From: an uncultured Bacteroides sp.
Lineage (GTDB): Bacteria; Bacteroidota; Bacteroidia; Bacteroidales; Bacteroidaceae
DNA length: 64,000 nucleotides
Assembly: GCF_963677715.1 (NCBI RefSeq)
Contig: NZ_OY782495.1
Coordinates: 1,726,001 to 1,790,000, forward strand
Direction of reading: 5' to 3'
Shown here: piece after piece, positions 8,986-16,767 of the stretch
Position numbering within the stretch: the stretch's first letter is position 1
How the letters are laid out: the number at the start of each line of letters is the position of its first letter
Program-made: the position numbers and the translations under genes
Notes under the pieces: model-generated
Database searches by the model: none
Told to the model about the DNA's origin: nothing
The model's input: the letters and a program-made list of their open reading frames with translations, nothing else

Positions 8986-9420
8986 ATGGAAGAAATTGAT
9001 TTTCATCATAGCCTACCCATACAATTACGTTTTAACGATGTAGATAAATTTGGCCATGTAAACAATGCCGTTTACTTCACATTTTACGATTTAGGAAAGA
9101 CAGAGTATTTTTCATCCGTTTGCCCGAATGTTGATTGGACAAAAGACGGCATTGTTGTCGTAAACATCGAAGCTAACTTTCTATCCCCTATTTTCCCGAC
9201 CAACCGAATAGCCGTACAAACAGCCGTATCGGAAATCGGACATAAAAGTTTTCATCTGATACAACAAGTTGTCGATGTTAATACCCACGAGGTAAAATGC
9301 ATCTGTAAATCGGTTATGGTGACTTTCGACCTAAAAAAGAATGAGTCAAAAGAGCTTGAAGAAGAGTGGGTTGAAGCTATCTGCCGGTATGAAAAAAGAG
9401 ATTTGAGGAAAAAGCAGTAA
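8986..9420 (+). CDS. Acyl-CoA thioesterase, 4-hydroxybenzoyl-CoA thioesterase-like hotdog fold
   Basis: Small cytoplasmic hotdog-fold protein predicted to hydrolyse an acyl-CoA or acyl-ACP thioester; the substrate is not evident. The family signature is RFNDVDKFGHVNNAVYFTFY, where the Asp and the HVNN segment correspond to the active-site region. The start at 8986 (MEEIDFHHSLPIQ, 144 residues) leaves a leader of about 25 bases after the predicted promoter. The upstream in-frame ATG at 8968 would leave almost none. It is divergent from the Sua5/YrdC gene and convergent with the XylR-like regulator, with 6 bases between stops. Confidence 0.88.
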   Translation: MEEIDFHHSLPIQLRFNDVDKFGHVNNAVYFTFYDLGKTEYFSSVCPNVDWTKDGIVVVNIEANFLSPIFPTNRIAVQTAVSEIGHKSFHLIQQVVDVNTHEVKCICKSVMVTFDLKKNESKELEEEWVEAICRYEKRDLRKKQ

Positions 9421-9426
9421 ACGAAT

Positions 9427-10587
9427 TTACTTCACCATGTGCCGTTTACGATATTCGGAAGGAGAGTATTTTTTCAATATTTTGAACTGACGTGCCAGGT
9501 TTTTATAATCAATCAGCCCTACGCGCATAGCAATTTCAGAAATAGGATCGTTATTTTCCAGTAGATACTGCGAAAAGCGCTCCATTCTTAAATTGAATAT
9601 ATATTGATACACCGATTCTTTTGTTGCCTGCTTAAAACGCACTTCCAGCAACCTCCGGGAGAGCGGTACCTGCCGCACAATGTCGCTAACACTCATTTTC
9701 GTCGCCAGATTCTGATGGATATACTTCAATGCCGCCAGAATATAAGGATCATCCGTAGAATAAATGTTGGTGGAAAGGCGATTGACGATACCGGTAGGAT
9801 GAATCACCACATCTTCATACGTAATATTTTTATTCTGAATCAGATTTTCAATAAGCCTTGCCGCCTCATACCCTCCCTTTCCAATATTTAAGTTAACACT
9901 GGAAAGCGACGGGTCTGAAAGATTGCAAATTGTCTCATCATTGTCCACCCCCAAGACCGAGATCTCTTCCGGTATTTTGATTCCACAGAAATTACAAACT
10001 TCGGTTATTTTGTTTCCCTGATTGTCATCACATGCCAGCAAAGCCGTAGGATAAGGCAATGATTTCAACCAATCAACCAAAGGTGTCGATTCGTAAAACC
10101 ATAAATCTTCTAACCGTTGCCGCTGATATTCGTAGAAATTTTCACCAAATCCCAAACGGGCAATCTCATCATAAAATCCTTCACAGCGCTCTTCCGACCA
10201 AACAACGTCTTTGTATCCGTAAAAAGCAAAATGCTTAAAGCCTTTCCGAATAAAAAAGTCGGCAGCCATTTGCCCCGTTAGCTTATATTCACTTGTTATG
10301 TTGGGAATAATATCAAAGCGGGACTTGAAGTCCTGTGCCACCGCCACGATTCCATTTTTCGCAAAGAGCTGTACATCGTCATCATCATTAAACTGGGCAA
10401 CAATAGCATTCGCCCCCCATTTCTTAGCCCATTTCAGCACCCCGACAATGCCATAGCGTTGTTTATAAGAAGGAGGCATACGGCAGACAACCCACGGCTC
10501 TCTGCCTTTAGAATACTCTAAAATCCCCCTCAATAAATTGTGGGCAAATGCTTCTGTAAAATCCGTCAATAGAATCAATCGAATCAT
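9427..10587 (-). CDS. XylR-like regulator: sugar-binding domain plus AraC DNA-binding domain
   Basis: Predicted sugar-responsive transcription factor for the adjacent utilisation locus. Residues 1-270 resemble a LacI/periplasmic-binding-type sensor (MIRLILLTDFTEAFAHNLLRG, then ISVLGVDNDETICNLSDPSLSSV near 220). The last 105 residues are an AraC helix-turn-helix pair (MSVSDIVRQVPLSRRLLEVRFK, then IAMRVGLIDYKNLARQFK). This arrangement is that of the XylR family. It is the last gene of the minus-strand run downstream of the GH2 gene and has a promoter-like box of its own. The inducer is unknown; given the locus, a glucosamine-type sugar is an inference. Confidence 0.88.
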   Translation of the reverse strand: MIRLILLTDFTEAFAHNLLRGILEYSKGREPWVVCRMPPSYKQRYGIVGVLKWAKKWGANAIVAQFNDDDDVQLFAKNGIVAVAQDFKSRFDIIPNITSEYKLTGQMAADFFIRKGFKHFAFYGYKDVVWSEERCEGFYDEIARLGFGENFYEYQRQRLEDLWFYESTPLVDWLKSLPYPTALLACDDNQGNKITEVCNFCGIKIPEEISVLGVDNDETICNLSDPSLSSVNLNIGKGGYEAARLIENLIQNKNITYEDVVIHPTGIVNRLSTNIYSTDDPYILAALKYIHQNLATKMSVSDIVRQVPLSRRLLEVRFKQATKESVYQYIFNLRMERFSQYLLENNDPISEIAMRVGLIDYKNLARQFKILKKYSPSEYRKRHMVK

Positions 10588-10594
10588 AATACCA

Positions 10595-10602
10595 CAAAGT
10601 TA
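10595..10602 (-). promoter_or_regulatory. Possible -7 promoter element of the XylR-like regulator
   Basis: CAAAGTTA reads TAACTTTG on the minus strand, matching TAnnTTTG, 8 bases upstream of the regulator ATG. The closeness to the start codon makes it a weak candidate; transcription would begin at or near the ATG. Confidence 0.35.
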
Positions 10603-10619
10603 AATATAGTTTCCAGAAA

Positions 10620-13238
10620 TCAAGAAATACCCACGACTTTCTCTGTGACGTTCCAGCCGGAAATAAACAAAGTCACTTTCTTGCCCCTAATGACGGATTG
10701 CGGAACGGTGCACTTCAAAACCCGCTTTTCTCCGGGCAGCAGAGTGATGTAGTTATCTTCCCAGAACACGGGATAAAGCACTTCGCCTTTATCATCCTTC
10801 AAAGCAAAGCGGGTAAAAAAGCCGATGCAGGGACATGCATTTTCAACCGTCACTTCTATTATCCTGTTTTCGCTCATTTCTTTAGTCGAAACGGAAACAT
10901 GATAACTAACCTCAGGCAACGTTGATAGCTTCGTAAAATCGGCAGTCGCTTTTAAGGGGGTATGTATCCAATCTGTTTTTTCCCAATCATATTCATCCTG
11001 ACGGGCAGAAAGGCAATAGACGTTATCCGTTTGCCGAACACCACGCTCGTTCATCAGTTGCAACGACAGAAAAGCATTGCCATCCGTTATCGGCTTCAAT
11101 TCAAAAACTTTGGTTGATGTATACGGCTCTGCCTCCAGTTTCAAGTCTTTCTCCTGAATTAATTTTGAATCAAGGCTGTACAAACTTATTTTCCCGTTCA
11201 TCGTTACCGCCATAGGACCTTCATTAACAAAGTAAACGGCATTGTCCTTGTAGTCATAAATCAACTGCTTCGGTAGATTGGCTTTCTTCACCGAGTAATA
11301 AGCGGCTGTGGGAATCAGATAATAATCGTATAACTGCCAATACAGTGAAGGCCATGCCGAGTTCAACATCCATTGCACAATACCCGTCGTTTTGGGTATA
11401 TTGACCCTGAAGGCTTCAAACATGGCTCCTGTCGCTTCATAATTTATAAGATCGGCCTTCTTCAGGTAATCATTCAAATTCTGAGCCTGTCCATATTTCC
11501 TGTCGATAATATCCGTAAGTACTTTCAATGAATTCATGGCAGAAGACGAGGCGGTACAATGATAATCCCACTCCTCATTCAAAGGCCAAAGCTTATCTGC
11601 CGGAATCATTTTCTTGATAGACTCAATAACAGGAAGCTGCGCACCTATACCGGTTTCCGTATTGAAGCCAAAGGCTCCGCCGTTAATAGAATCAACGTAC
11701 CAGTAGTTAGGCCCGACGTATTCATACGGACCATTCATCTTCATCCCCGTAGGGCCCGACACTTCGCTCGTTAAGCTCTTGGCAGCAGCCACATACGGAC
11801 GATCATCTATTTGAGAAAGACAAGCAACATATTTTTTTTCCAGCTCCGGACGAGGAGTCGTGTCACTGCCCACATACCAGGCGATAATGCTGGGATGATT
11901 TCTCAGCCAAAGAACCTGGTCTCTAAGAGATAGGGTAATCAGGTTCATGTCTTTTTCGGACTTAATGCCACCGAATTCATCACAAGGCGTGCCCAGATAA
12001 TCCGCCCATTCCCAATGACAACTCCAGCCAACAAGTACCAATAGGCCATACTTATCGCACAAATCATATATCTTCTGCGATCCGCCCCAAACACCTTCAA
12101 AACGAACGGAGTTCAGATTCATGTCTTTAATATACCGTGCCTGAATTTCATTGGTCTGAGGTGTATCGCGCAAGAAGATATCATCCGTCCATCCGGCACC
12201 TCGTATCAACACCTTTTTTCCATTCAGCAAGAAGCCCCGGTCACCGGCCTTGGTAAAATAATCTTTTATTTCACGTACGCCAAAGTTCACCGTTTTCTTA
12301 TCCGAAACCTCTCCGGCTATTTTAAACCGCAAATCCAGCTTATACATCTCCGGAGTTCCCAGATTATTGCACCACCATAAACGCGGATGATGTAAATAGA
12401 GGCATTCGGCCTGTTCCCGAGTAATCTTTACCACCCTCTTCTCACCCGGTTTCAGTGACACGGGTACAGAGAAGTTGCCCTTCTCTATTGTTCCCGACAG
12501 CTCTCCGCTGACCGGCTTGTCGGATAAGTTTGTAAGTTGGGTCTCTACAGTGAGCCAAGCCTCATCCAATGTTTCCGTATTTACCTTTGAATGTACATAC
12601 GTATTGGCCAACTCCACTTCTTTAGTCCGATTAACAGAAACCTCACGAAAAATGCCCATGCTCGCATCTGCAGGACGAGGATTCCAGTCGACAAAGCCGA
12701 TATTAGGATCTCCCGGTTGTGCCCTAAACACCTCAACAGCCAGCACGTTTCGGGCTTTTACATAAGGCGTTATATCCAGCAAATGCTGACGAAAAGTCCC
12801 ATAAAAAGAATCACGAGAAGCTATCAGTTGGCCATTGAACCATACGTTTGCCGAATAGCTTATACCCTCGAATTTTAATGATACATGCTCATTCGTCTTC
12901 AAAGCGGGCAATTCAAATTCCTTTCTAAACCACCACGAGTCATCAAAAAGCGTTTTATCTACGGCCCTATAGTTCATGCTTTTCAGAACGTCTTTATAGA
13001 GCCCGTTGCCGGTTAAAACACCCATCACCGTAGCGGGAATATTGGTTCCATACCATCCCTCAGTCTTTGCTTTAGCCGTAGAAACAAGCACTCCGCTACT
13101 TTGGACTTTGGCTGACGATTGCACTCTCCACCCATCCAAAAGCAGCATATTATTGTCTAATACATTTTTCTTTGCCGCACACAAAGACAGACATATCACT
13201 AAGAAAGACACTACTAGAGAAAAGAACCTGCATTTCAT
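10620..13238 (-). CDS. GH2 glycoside hydrolase, probable exo-beta-D-glucosaminidase
   Basis: An 872-residue exported family 2 glycosidase with an N-terminal hydrophobic signal (residues 1-22). The layout is GH2: jelly-roll sugar-binding domain (about 30-200), immunoglobulin-like domain (about 205-325), TIM barrel (about 330-650) and C-terminal beta domains. The barrel has WYVGSDTTP, with Asp459 where most GH2 enzymes have Asn-Glu, and FGFNTETG with Glu528. This matches exo-beta-D-glucosaminidases such as CsxA (Asp469 and Glu541, as I recall), as do SGPTGMKMNGPYEYV and IVQWMLNSAWPSLYW. Known members release glucosamine from chitosan oligosaccharides. A beta-mannosidase is less likely because of the Asp. 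It lies 18 bases after the ROK kinase gene. Confidence 0.82.
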   Translation of the reverse strand: MKCRFFSLVVSFLVICLSLCAAKKNVLDNNMLLLDGWRVQSSAKVQSSGVLVSTAKAKTEGWYGTNIPATVMGVLTGNGLYKDVLKSMNYRAVDKTLFDDSWWFRKEFELPALKTNEHVSLKFEGISYSANVWFNGQLIASRDSFYGTFRQHLLDITPYVKARNVLAVEVFRAQPGDPNIGFVDWNPRPADASMGIFREVSVNRTKEVELANTYVHSKVNTETLDEAWLTVETQLTNLSDKPVSGELSGTIEKGNFSVPVSLKPGEKRVVKITREQAECLYLHHPRLWWCNNLGTPEMYKLDLRFKIAGEVSDKKTVNFGVREIKDYFTKAGDRGFLLNGKKVLIRGAGWTDDIFLRDTPQTNEIQARYIKDMNLNSVRFEGVWGGSQKIYDLCDKYGLLVLVGWSCHWEWADYLGTPCDEFGGIKSEKDMNLITLSLRDQVLWLRNHPSIIAWYVGSDTTPRPELEKKYVACLSQIDDRPYVAAAKSLTSEVSGPTGMKMNGPYEYVGPNYWYVDSINGGAFGFNTETGIGAQLPVIESIKKMIPADKLWPLNEEWDYHCTASSSAMNSLKVLTDIIDRKYGQAQNLNDYLKKADLINYEATGAMFEAFRVNIPKTTGIVQWMLNSAWPSLYWQLYDYYLIPTAAYYSVKKANLPKQLIYDYKDNAVYFVNEGPMAVTMNGKISLYSLDSKLIQEKDLKLEAEPYTSTKVFELKPITDGNAFLSLQLMNERGVRQTDNVYCLSARQDEYDWEKTDWIHTPLKATADFTKLSTLPEVSYHVSVSTKEMSENRIIEVTVENACPCIGFFTRFALKDDKGEVLYPVFWEDNYITLLPGEKRVLKCTVPQSVIRGKKVTLFISGWNVTEKVVGIS

Positions 13239-13256
13239 TTTTTCCGGGGTTTTAGA

Positions 13257-14084
13257 TTAAACAATCAGAGCCGAAGCTCCTAATAAACTTATGTTTTCAT
13301 TTTTTGAAACGACTATCCGAACCCGTTTGAGCGTTTCCGGATAGGGAAACGTGCTCATAGATTCCTTCATCGATTCAACAAAAAACGGAAAAGCGGTGGC
13401 GATGCCTCCGCCTATGATGATCGCTTCCGGGTCGTACGTAAATAAAATGGCCTTCATTAAATTGCCTATATGTACGCCGAAATCCTTCCAAATATTCAGG
13501 GCGAAAGTATCGTTACAAGCGGCTCTTTCGGCAGCCTCTTTCCCTGAAATTTGATAATTATCCACAAAGAACGCACTGCTACAATAATATTCAAAATCGC
13601 GTTTCAGGTAAGGCAACGAACCTATTTCTCCGGCTCCGGTGTTATGTCCGGAATATAATTTACCATTGATAATAATACCGGTTCCTACCCCTGTGCCCAG
13701 TGTCAGGCCAACTACGTTATTAAAGGACGTGCCTTCACCAAATAATTTTTCGCCCAACGCAAAGCAGTTAGCATCGTTATTTACATAAACAGGAACAGAG
13801 AACTTCTCCTGCAAAACAGCTTTGAGATGCACCTCCTTCCACGAAGGAATATTGGCAACATTATATACAATCCCCTTCTCTGAATCGACCACGGAAGGCA
13901 CACCGATTCCAATTCCTTCTACCTGCCCGGTCATCATCTGTTCAATCAATACTTCAATCCGCGAAAGCACTTCCGAGTAGCTTTCCTGAGAGGGGCATGG
14001 AATGCCTGTTTTCCTGACTACACTTCCACCCTCAATCTGCCCAATCCTTATGTTTGTGCCACCTAAATCTATTGCCAACTTCAT
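13257..14084 (-). CDS. ROK family sugar kinase without the usual zinc motif
   Basis: Predicted cytoplasmic kinase for a hexose or amino sugar. The 275 residues show the ATP-binding start LAIDLGGTNIRIG (Asp6), the catalytic segment VNNDANCFALGE (Asp104), GLTLGTGVGTGI and the adenosine motif IIIGGGIATAFPF. Typical ROK kinases carry CxCGxxGCxE after GAGEIG; here that stretch reads GSLPYLKRDFEYYCSSAFF and the cysteine cluster is missing. Some bacteroidal ROK kinases phosphorylate glucose and GlcNAc; the position between SusCD and a glucosaminidase-like GH2 suggests glucosamine, which is inference. The 126-base gap to the lipoprotein gene holds no gene and no clear terminator. Confidence 0.85.
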   Translation of the reverse strand: MKLAIDLGGTNIRIGQIEGGSVVRKTGIPCPSQESYSEVLSRIEVLIEQMMTGQVEGIGIGVPSVVDSEKGIVYNVANIPSWKEVHLKAVLQEKFSVPVYVNNDANCFALGEKLFGEGTSFNNVVGLTLGTGVGTGIIINGKLYSGHNTGAGEIGSLPYLKRDFEYYCSSAFFVDNYQISGKEAAERAACNDTFALNIWKDFGVHIGNLMKAILFTYDPEAIIIGGGIATAFPFFVESMKESMSTFPYPETLKRVRIVVSKNENISLLGASALIV

Positions 14085-14210
14085 TCTACGTACTTATTAT
14101 ATTAAAGGTCGTTTTATCACTGTTCTATTTTTATTCACCTCTCTTTTTCAGGATCAGAGCAGAAGCAATGTGGGGGCATCACTTCCGCCTGTACCTATCC
14201 ATCAAAAATA

Positions 14211-15026
14211 TTATTTCTTCTTGAAGCACCAAAAGGTAGCTTCATCCCACGCTACCGAACCATCGGCAGCATAGGCCAATACCAGTTTATCCTCCGTCAG
14301 TTCGATAATATCAAAGGTATTGATAATATCCTCCTGATCGTAGGCCGAATGCCCGCTGAGTACCGTTGCTCCAACAATCTGAAGTTGACCGATAGACCAC
14401 GGTTCACCGTTATCCTGATCTTTCTTCTTACTCATATTAAACTTGAAGGAACCTTTTTCTATGATTGAGCCATCGGCCGATTTCTTTGTATAATTGGGGC
14501 CTCCGTTCAAATCAAAAAGCATTTCGTCCGTAGCATCATCTACTTCACCAGCAGAGATAACCGTCCACCCCGGAGCAGAATCGGCCAGATAGCCGGCAGT
14601 GCCATAGACTATATCATCGGTAGCACTGCTATCCCACACCCACGTTTTACCGGCTTCGCCGCTACCGGCAAAGAGCTTCCATTCTGCGGCTACGGCGTGG
14701 TCTATGGTTGTAATATTCACGGTGCGCGTGGTAGTAACCGTTCCGCCATCACAAAATCCGGTAAAGGTAATCACCTGTTCGCCCAAGAAAGGTAACAGCA
14801 CGGTATCTTTCTGATTAACCGATACATCGGTCACATAATCCCAATACGAACCCACTTTCGGGGTGTTGTTTATCATCACAATCTCATTGCCGCCCGTGGT
14901 TGTAGCATGAACATCCAGCTGTAGCTCGCTCTCGGGCAAGATACTGCCAACCTCCTTATTGTCTACTACCGGCTCACAAGCACAAAGCGCAGAAATAGCT
15001 ATTAAAGTTACTACTATTTTTTTCAT
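14211..15026 (-). CDS. Surface glycan-binding-type lipoprotein of the SusCD locus
   Basis: A 271-residue lipoprotein encoded directly after SusD, where SusE-like surface glycan-binding proteins usually sit. The signal peptide MKKIVVTLIAISAL is followed by a CAC lipobox with Cys17. Residues 40-115 look like a PKD/Ig-like domain (FTGFCDGGTVTTTRTVNI), and the remainder (about 120-271) is Trp-rich and could be a lectin-like beta sandwich (KTWVWDSSATDD, WSIGQLQIVG). No catalytic motif is seen. Assignment as a glycan binder is from position and architecture, not from a recognised family. Confidence 0.72.
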   Translation of the reverse strand: MKKIVVTLIAISALCACEPVVDNKEVGSILPESELQLDVHATTTGGNEIVMINNTPKVGSYWDYVTDVSVNQKDTVLLPFLGEQVITFTGFCDGGTVTTTRTVNITTIDHAVAAEWKLFAGSGEAGKTWVWDSSATDDIVYGTAGYLADSAPGWTVISAGEVDDATDEMLFDLNGGPNYTKKSADGSIIEKGSFKFNMSKKKDQDNGEPWSIGQLQIVGATVLSGHSAYDQEDIINTFDIIELTEDKLVLAYAADGSVAWDEATFWCFKKK

Positions 15027-15049
15027 ACGAATTATTTCTTATAAGGTTA

Positions 15050-16756
15050 TTAATATAAAAGATTATCACCTGTCCACCCCGGAGTCTGAGTAAGCACTCC
15101 CGACGAAAGTTTGATCTGAGTCTGTGGAATCGGCATAAATCCGCCTGTATCTTTGACGCGTGCAGCAATATCGCCCACATCCATCGTGGTCTTCACACTA
15201 TTATCCACCACTTCCACACCGTTTTGCTCGTTCAAAGCCTCTCCTGCCATGTGCCAACGCAACAAGTCATAGTAGCGCTGTGCCTCGAAAGCAAGTTCCC
15301 AGCGACGTTCGTTGCGCAAAGCCTCATCAGAATAAGCAACGGCGGGCAATCCCACTCTTGCTCTTACACGGTTCAGAGGAGCGGCATCCTTCTTTAATTC
15401 GGCAGCCATTAATAACACATCGGCAAAACGAATGATAACTAAATCTTCCGTATTGTTCAATTGATAGTCAGAATCAATATCCGGATACATCAGGCGGCTA
15501 TAGTTGGTGCAACTCACATTGCCATCGGCATCTGTTTTATGTGCATTGATGGCCATATACTTCTTTTGCCAGTATCCTGTTTCATCCATCTGTTTATCAG
15601 CGCCCCAAGCATAATTCGACACCCCTTCATCGGGATTGTCTACGGCAAAGATAGAGGCTTCTCTACGGATATCTTTCGGTTCCCGGTTCTTCCAGTCTTC
15701 CCACAAAGAGGAGTTTACCGTTCCTACTCCCCACCCTATTCCGTAAGGAAAAATATCTTCAGCATCCGCCGGTTCGCGAAGCGAGAAGTAAAGGCATACT
15801 TCATTATTATACCAGGGATTATCCCAAGTGGCCTTGGATGAATATTTAATGGCAAATACCGTTTCATAATTGCCACCTTCTTCTCCGGCCCAATTCAAAT
15901 CATTGTCCTTCGCATATTTATAATCCGGTTTGGTATATGAGTTACTGTACGGCCACAAGTTTCTGAAGTCCGGCAAAAGGTCGTGTCCACTGTTGGTAAT
16001 GCAATCGTCAATATGAGTTATGACTTCCGCTTTTGTGAGCGAACCACCTTCCGACAAAGGCATAGCATCCTTTTCATAATACCCGGTGTAGAATAGGAAA
16101 GCACGTGCCAGCAAAGCTTCGGCCGCCCATTTAGTGGCATGCCCCAACTGTGTGGCTGGCATATCCTGATATTTTGTGGAAGGAAACTCAGCAATAGCCG
16201 TTTCCAGATCCGAAGCGATCAGTGCATATAATTCTTCGGCTGTAGCACGAGGCTTGTTTACCGATTCCGTAGTGGTGATAAGCGGCACAGTGCCAAATAG
16301 TCGGCAAAGATCAAAATAGAAATAAGCCCGCAGAAAACGTGCCTCCGCATCAATTTGCTGTTTGGTTTCATCACTGTCCCAAGTAATATTTCCCATCGTT
16401 TCAAAAAGCATGTTGCAGCGGAATATGCCCTGATAATCTTTCTTCCATACATCAGAAAACATATTCTCATCCGCTTTCAATAACCGATCTACAGCGTGCA
16501 TCCTGCGATCATCCGGTCCGCCTCCTCCGAAACGGTCGTCAGAAAGCAATTCGGCTGTAATGAAGAAACTCTGTCCGTCTTCTCCGGGTGTCATCTCCCG
16601 CAATAAGGCATAGGCTCCCGTCAGGGCTGTCGACGCATCGGCAGGGGTTTTAGGAAAATTGGAATTATCTTTCTTTACCAGGTTTTCTGTATCCAGAAAA
16701 CTTTCACACCCCGACATCAGCAGGGCTATTATGGCGAATAATATTATCCTTTTCAT
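15050..16756 (-). CDS. SusD/RagB family nutrient-binding outer membrane lipoprotein
   Basis: Outer-membrane surface lipoprotein that forms the lid of the SusC transporter and binds the incoming glycan. At 568 residues it has a signal peptide with lipobox MSGC (Cys17), SusD-type helical repeats in the N-terminal half (ARFLRAYFYFDLCRLFGTVPLI) and the characteristic C-terminal segment NERRWELAFEAQRYYDLLRW. It starts 11 bases after the SusC stop and ends 23 bases before the lipoprotein gene, so all three are in one transcript. Confidence 0.95.
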   Translation of the reverse strand: MKRIILFAIIALLMSGCESFLDTENLVKKDNSNFPKTPADASTALTGAYALLREMTPGEDGQSFFITAELLSDDRFGGGGPDDRRMHAVDRLLKADENMFSDVWKKDYQGIFRCNMLFETMGNITWDSDETKQQIDAEARFLRAYFYFDLCRLFGTVPLITTTESVNKPRATAEELYALIASDLETAIAEFPSTKYQDMPATQLGHATKWAAEALLARAFLFYTGYYEKDAMPLSEGGSLTKAEVITHIDDCITNSGHDLLPDFRNLWPYSNSYTKPDYKYAKDNDLNWAGEEGGNYETVFAIKYSSKATWDNPWYNNEVCLYFSLREPADAEDIFPYGIGWGVGTVNSSLWEDWKNREPKDIRREASIFAVDNPDEGVSNYAWGADKQMDETGYWQKKYMAINAHKTDADGNVSCTNYSRLMYPDIDSDYQLNNTEDLVIIRFADVLLMAAELKKDAAPLNRVRARVGLPAVAYSDEALRNERRWELAFEAQRYYDLLRWHMAGEALNEQNGVEVVDNSVKTTMDVGDIAARVKDTGGFMPIPQTQIKLSSGVLTQTPGWTGDNLLY

Positions 16757-16767
16757 GTTCAGTCCTA

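Noticed and set aside
8908..9009. Longer Sua5/YrdC start overlapping the thioesterase gene
   Set aside because: It would run through both divergent -7 boxes and adds non-conserved residues.
14203..14210. CAAAAATA (-7-like) between the surface lipoprotein and the ROK kinase genes
   Set aside because: It abuts the lipoprotein stop, has no -33 partner and such words occur by chance in AT-rich gaps.
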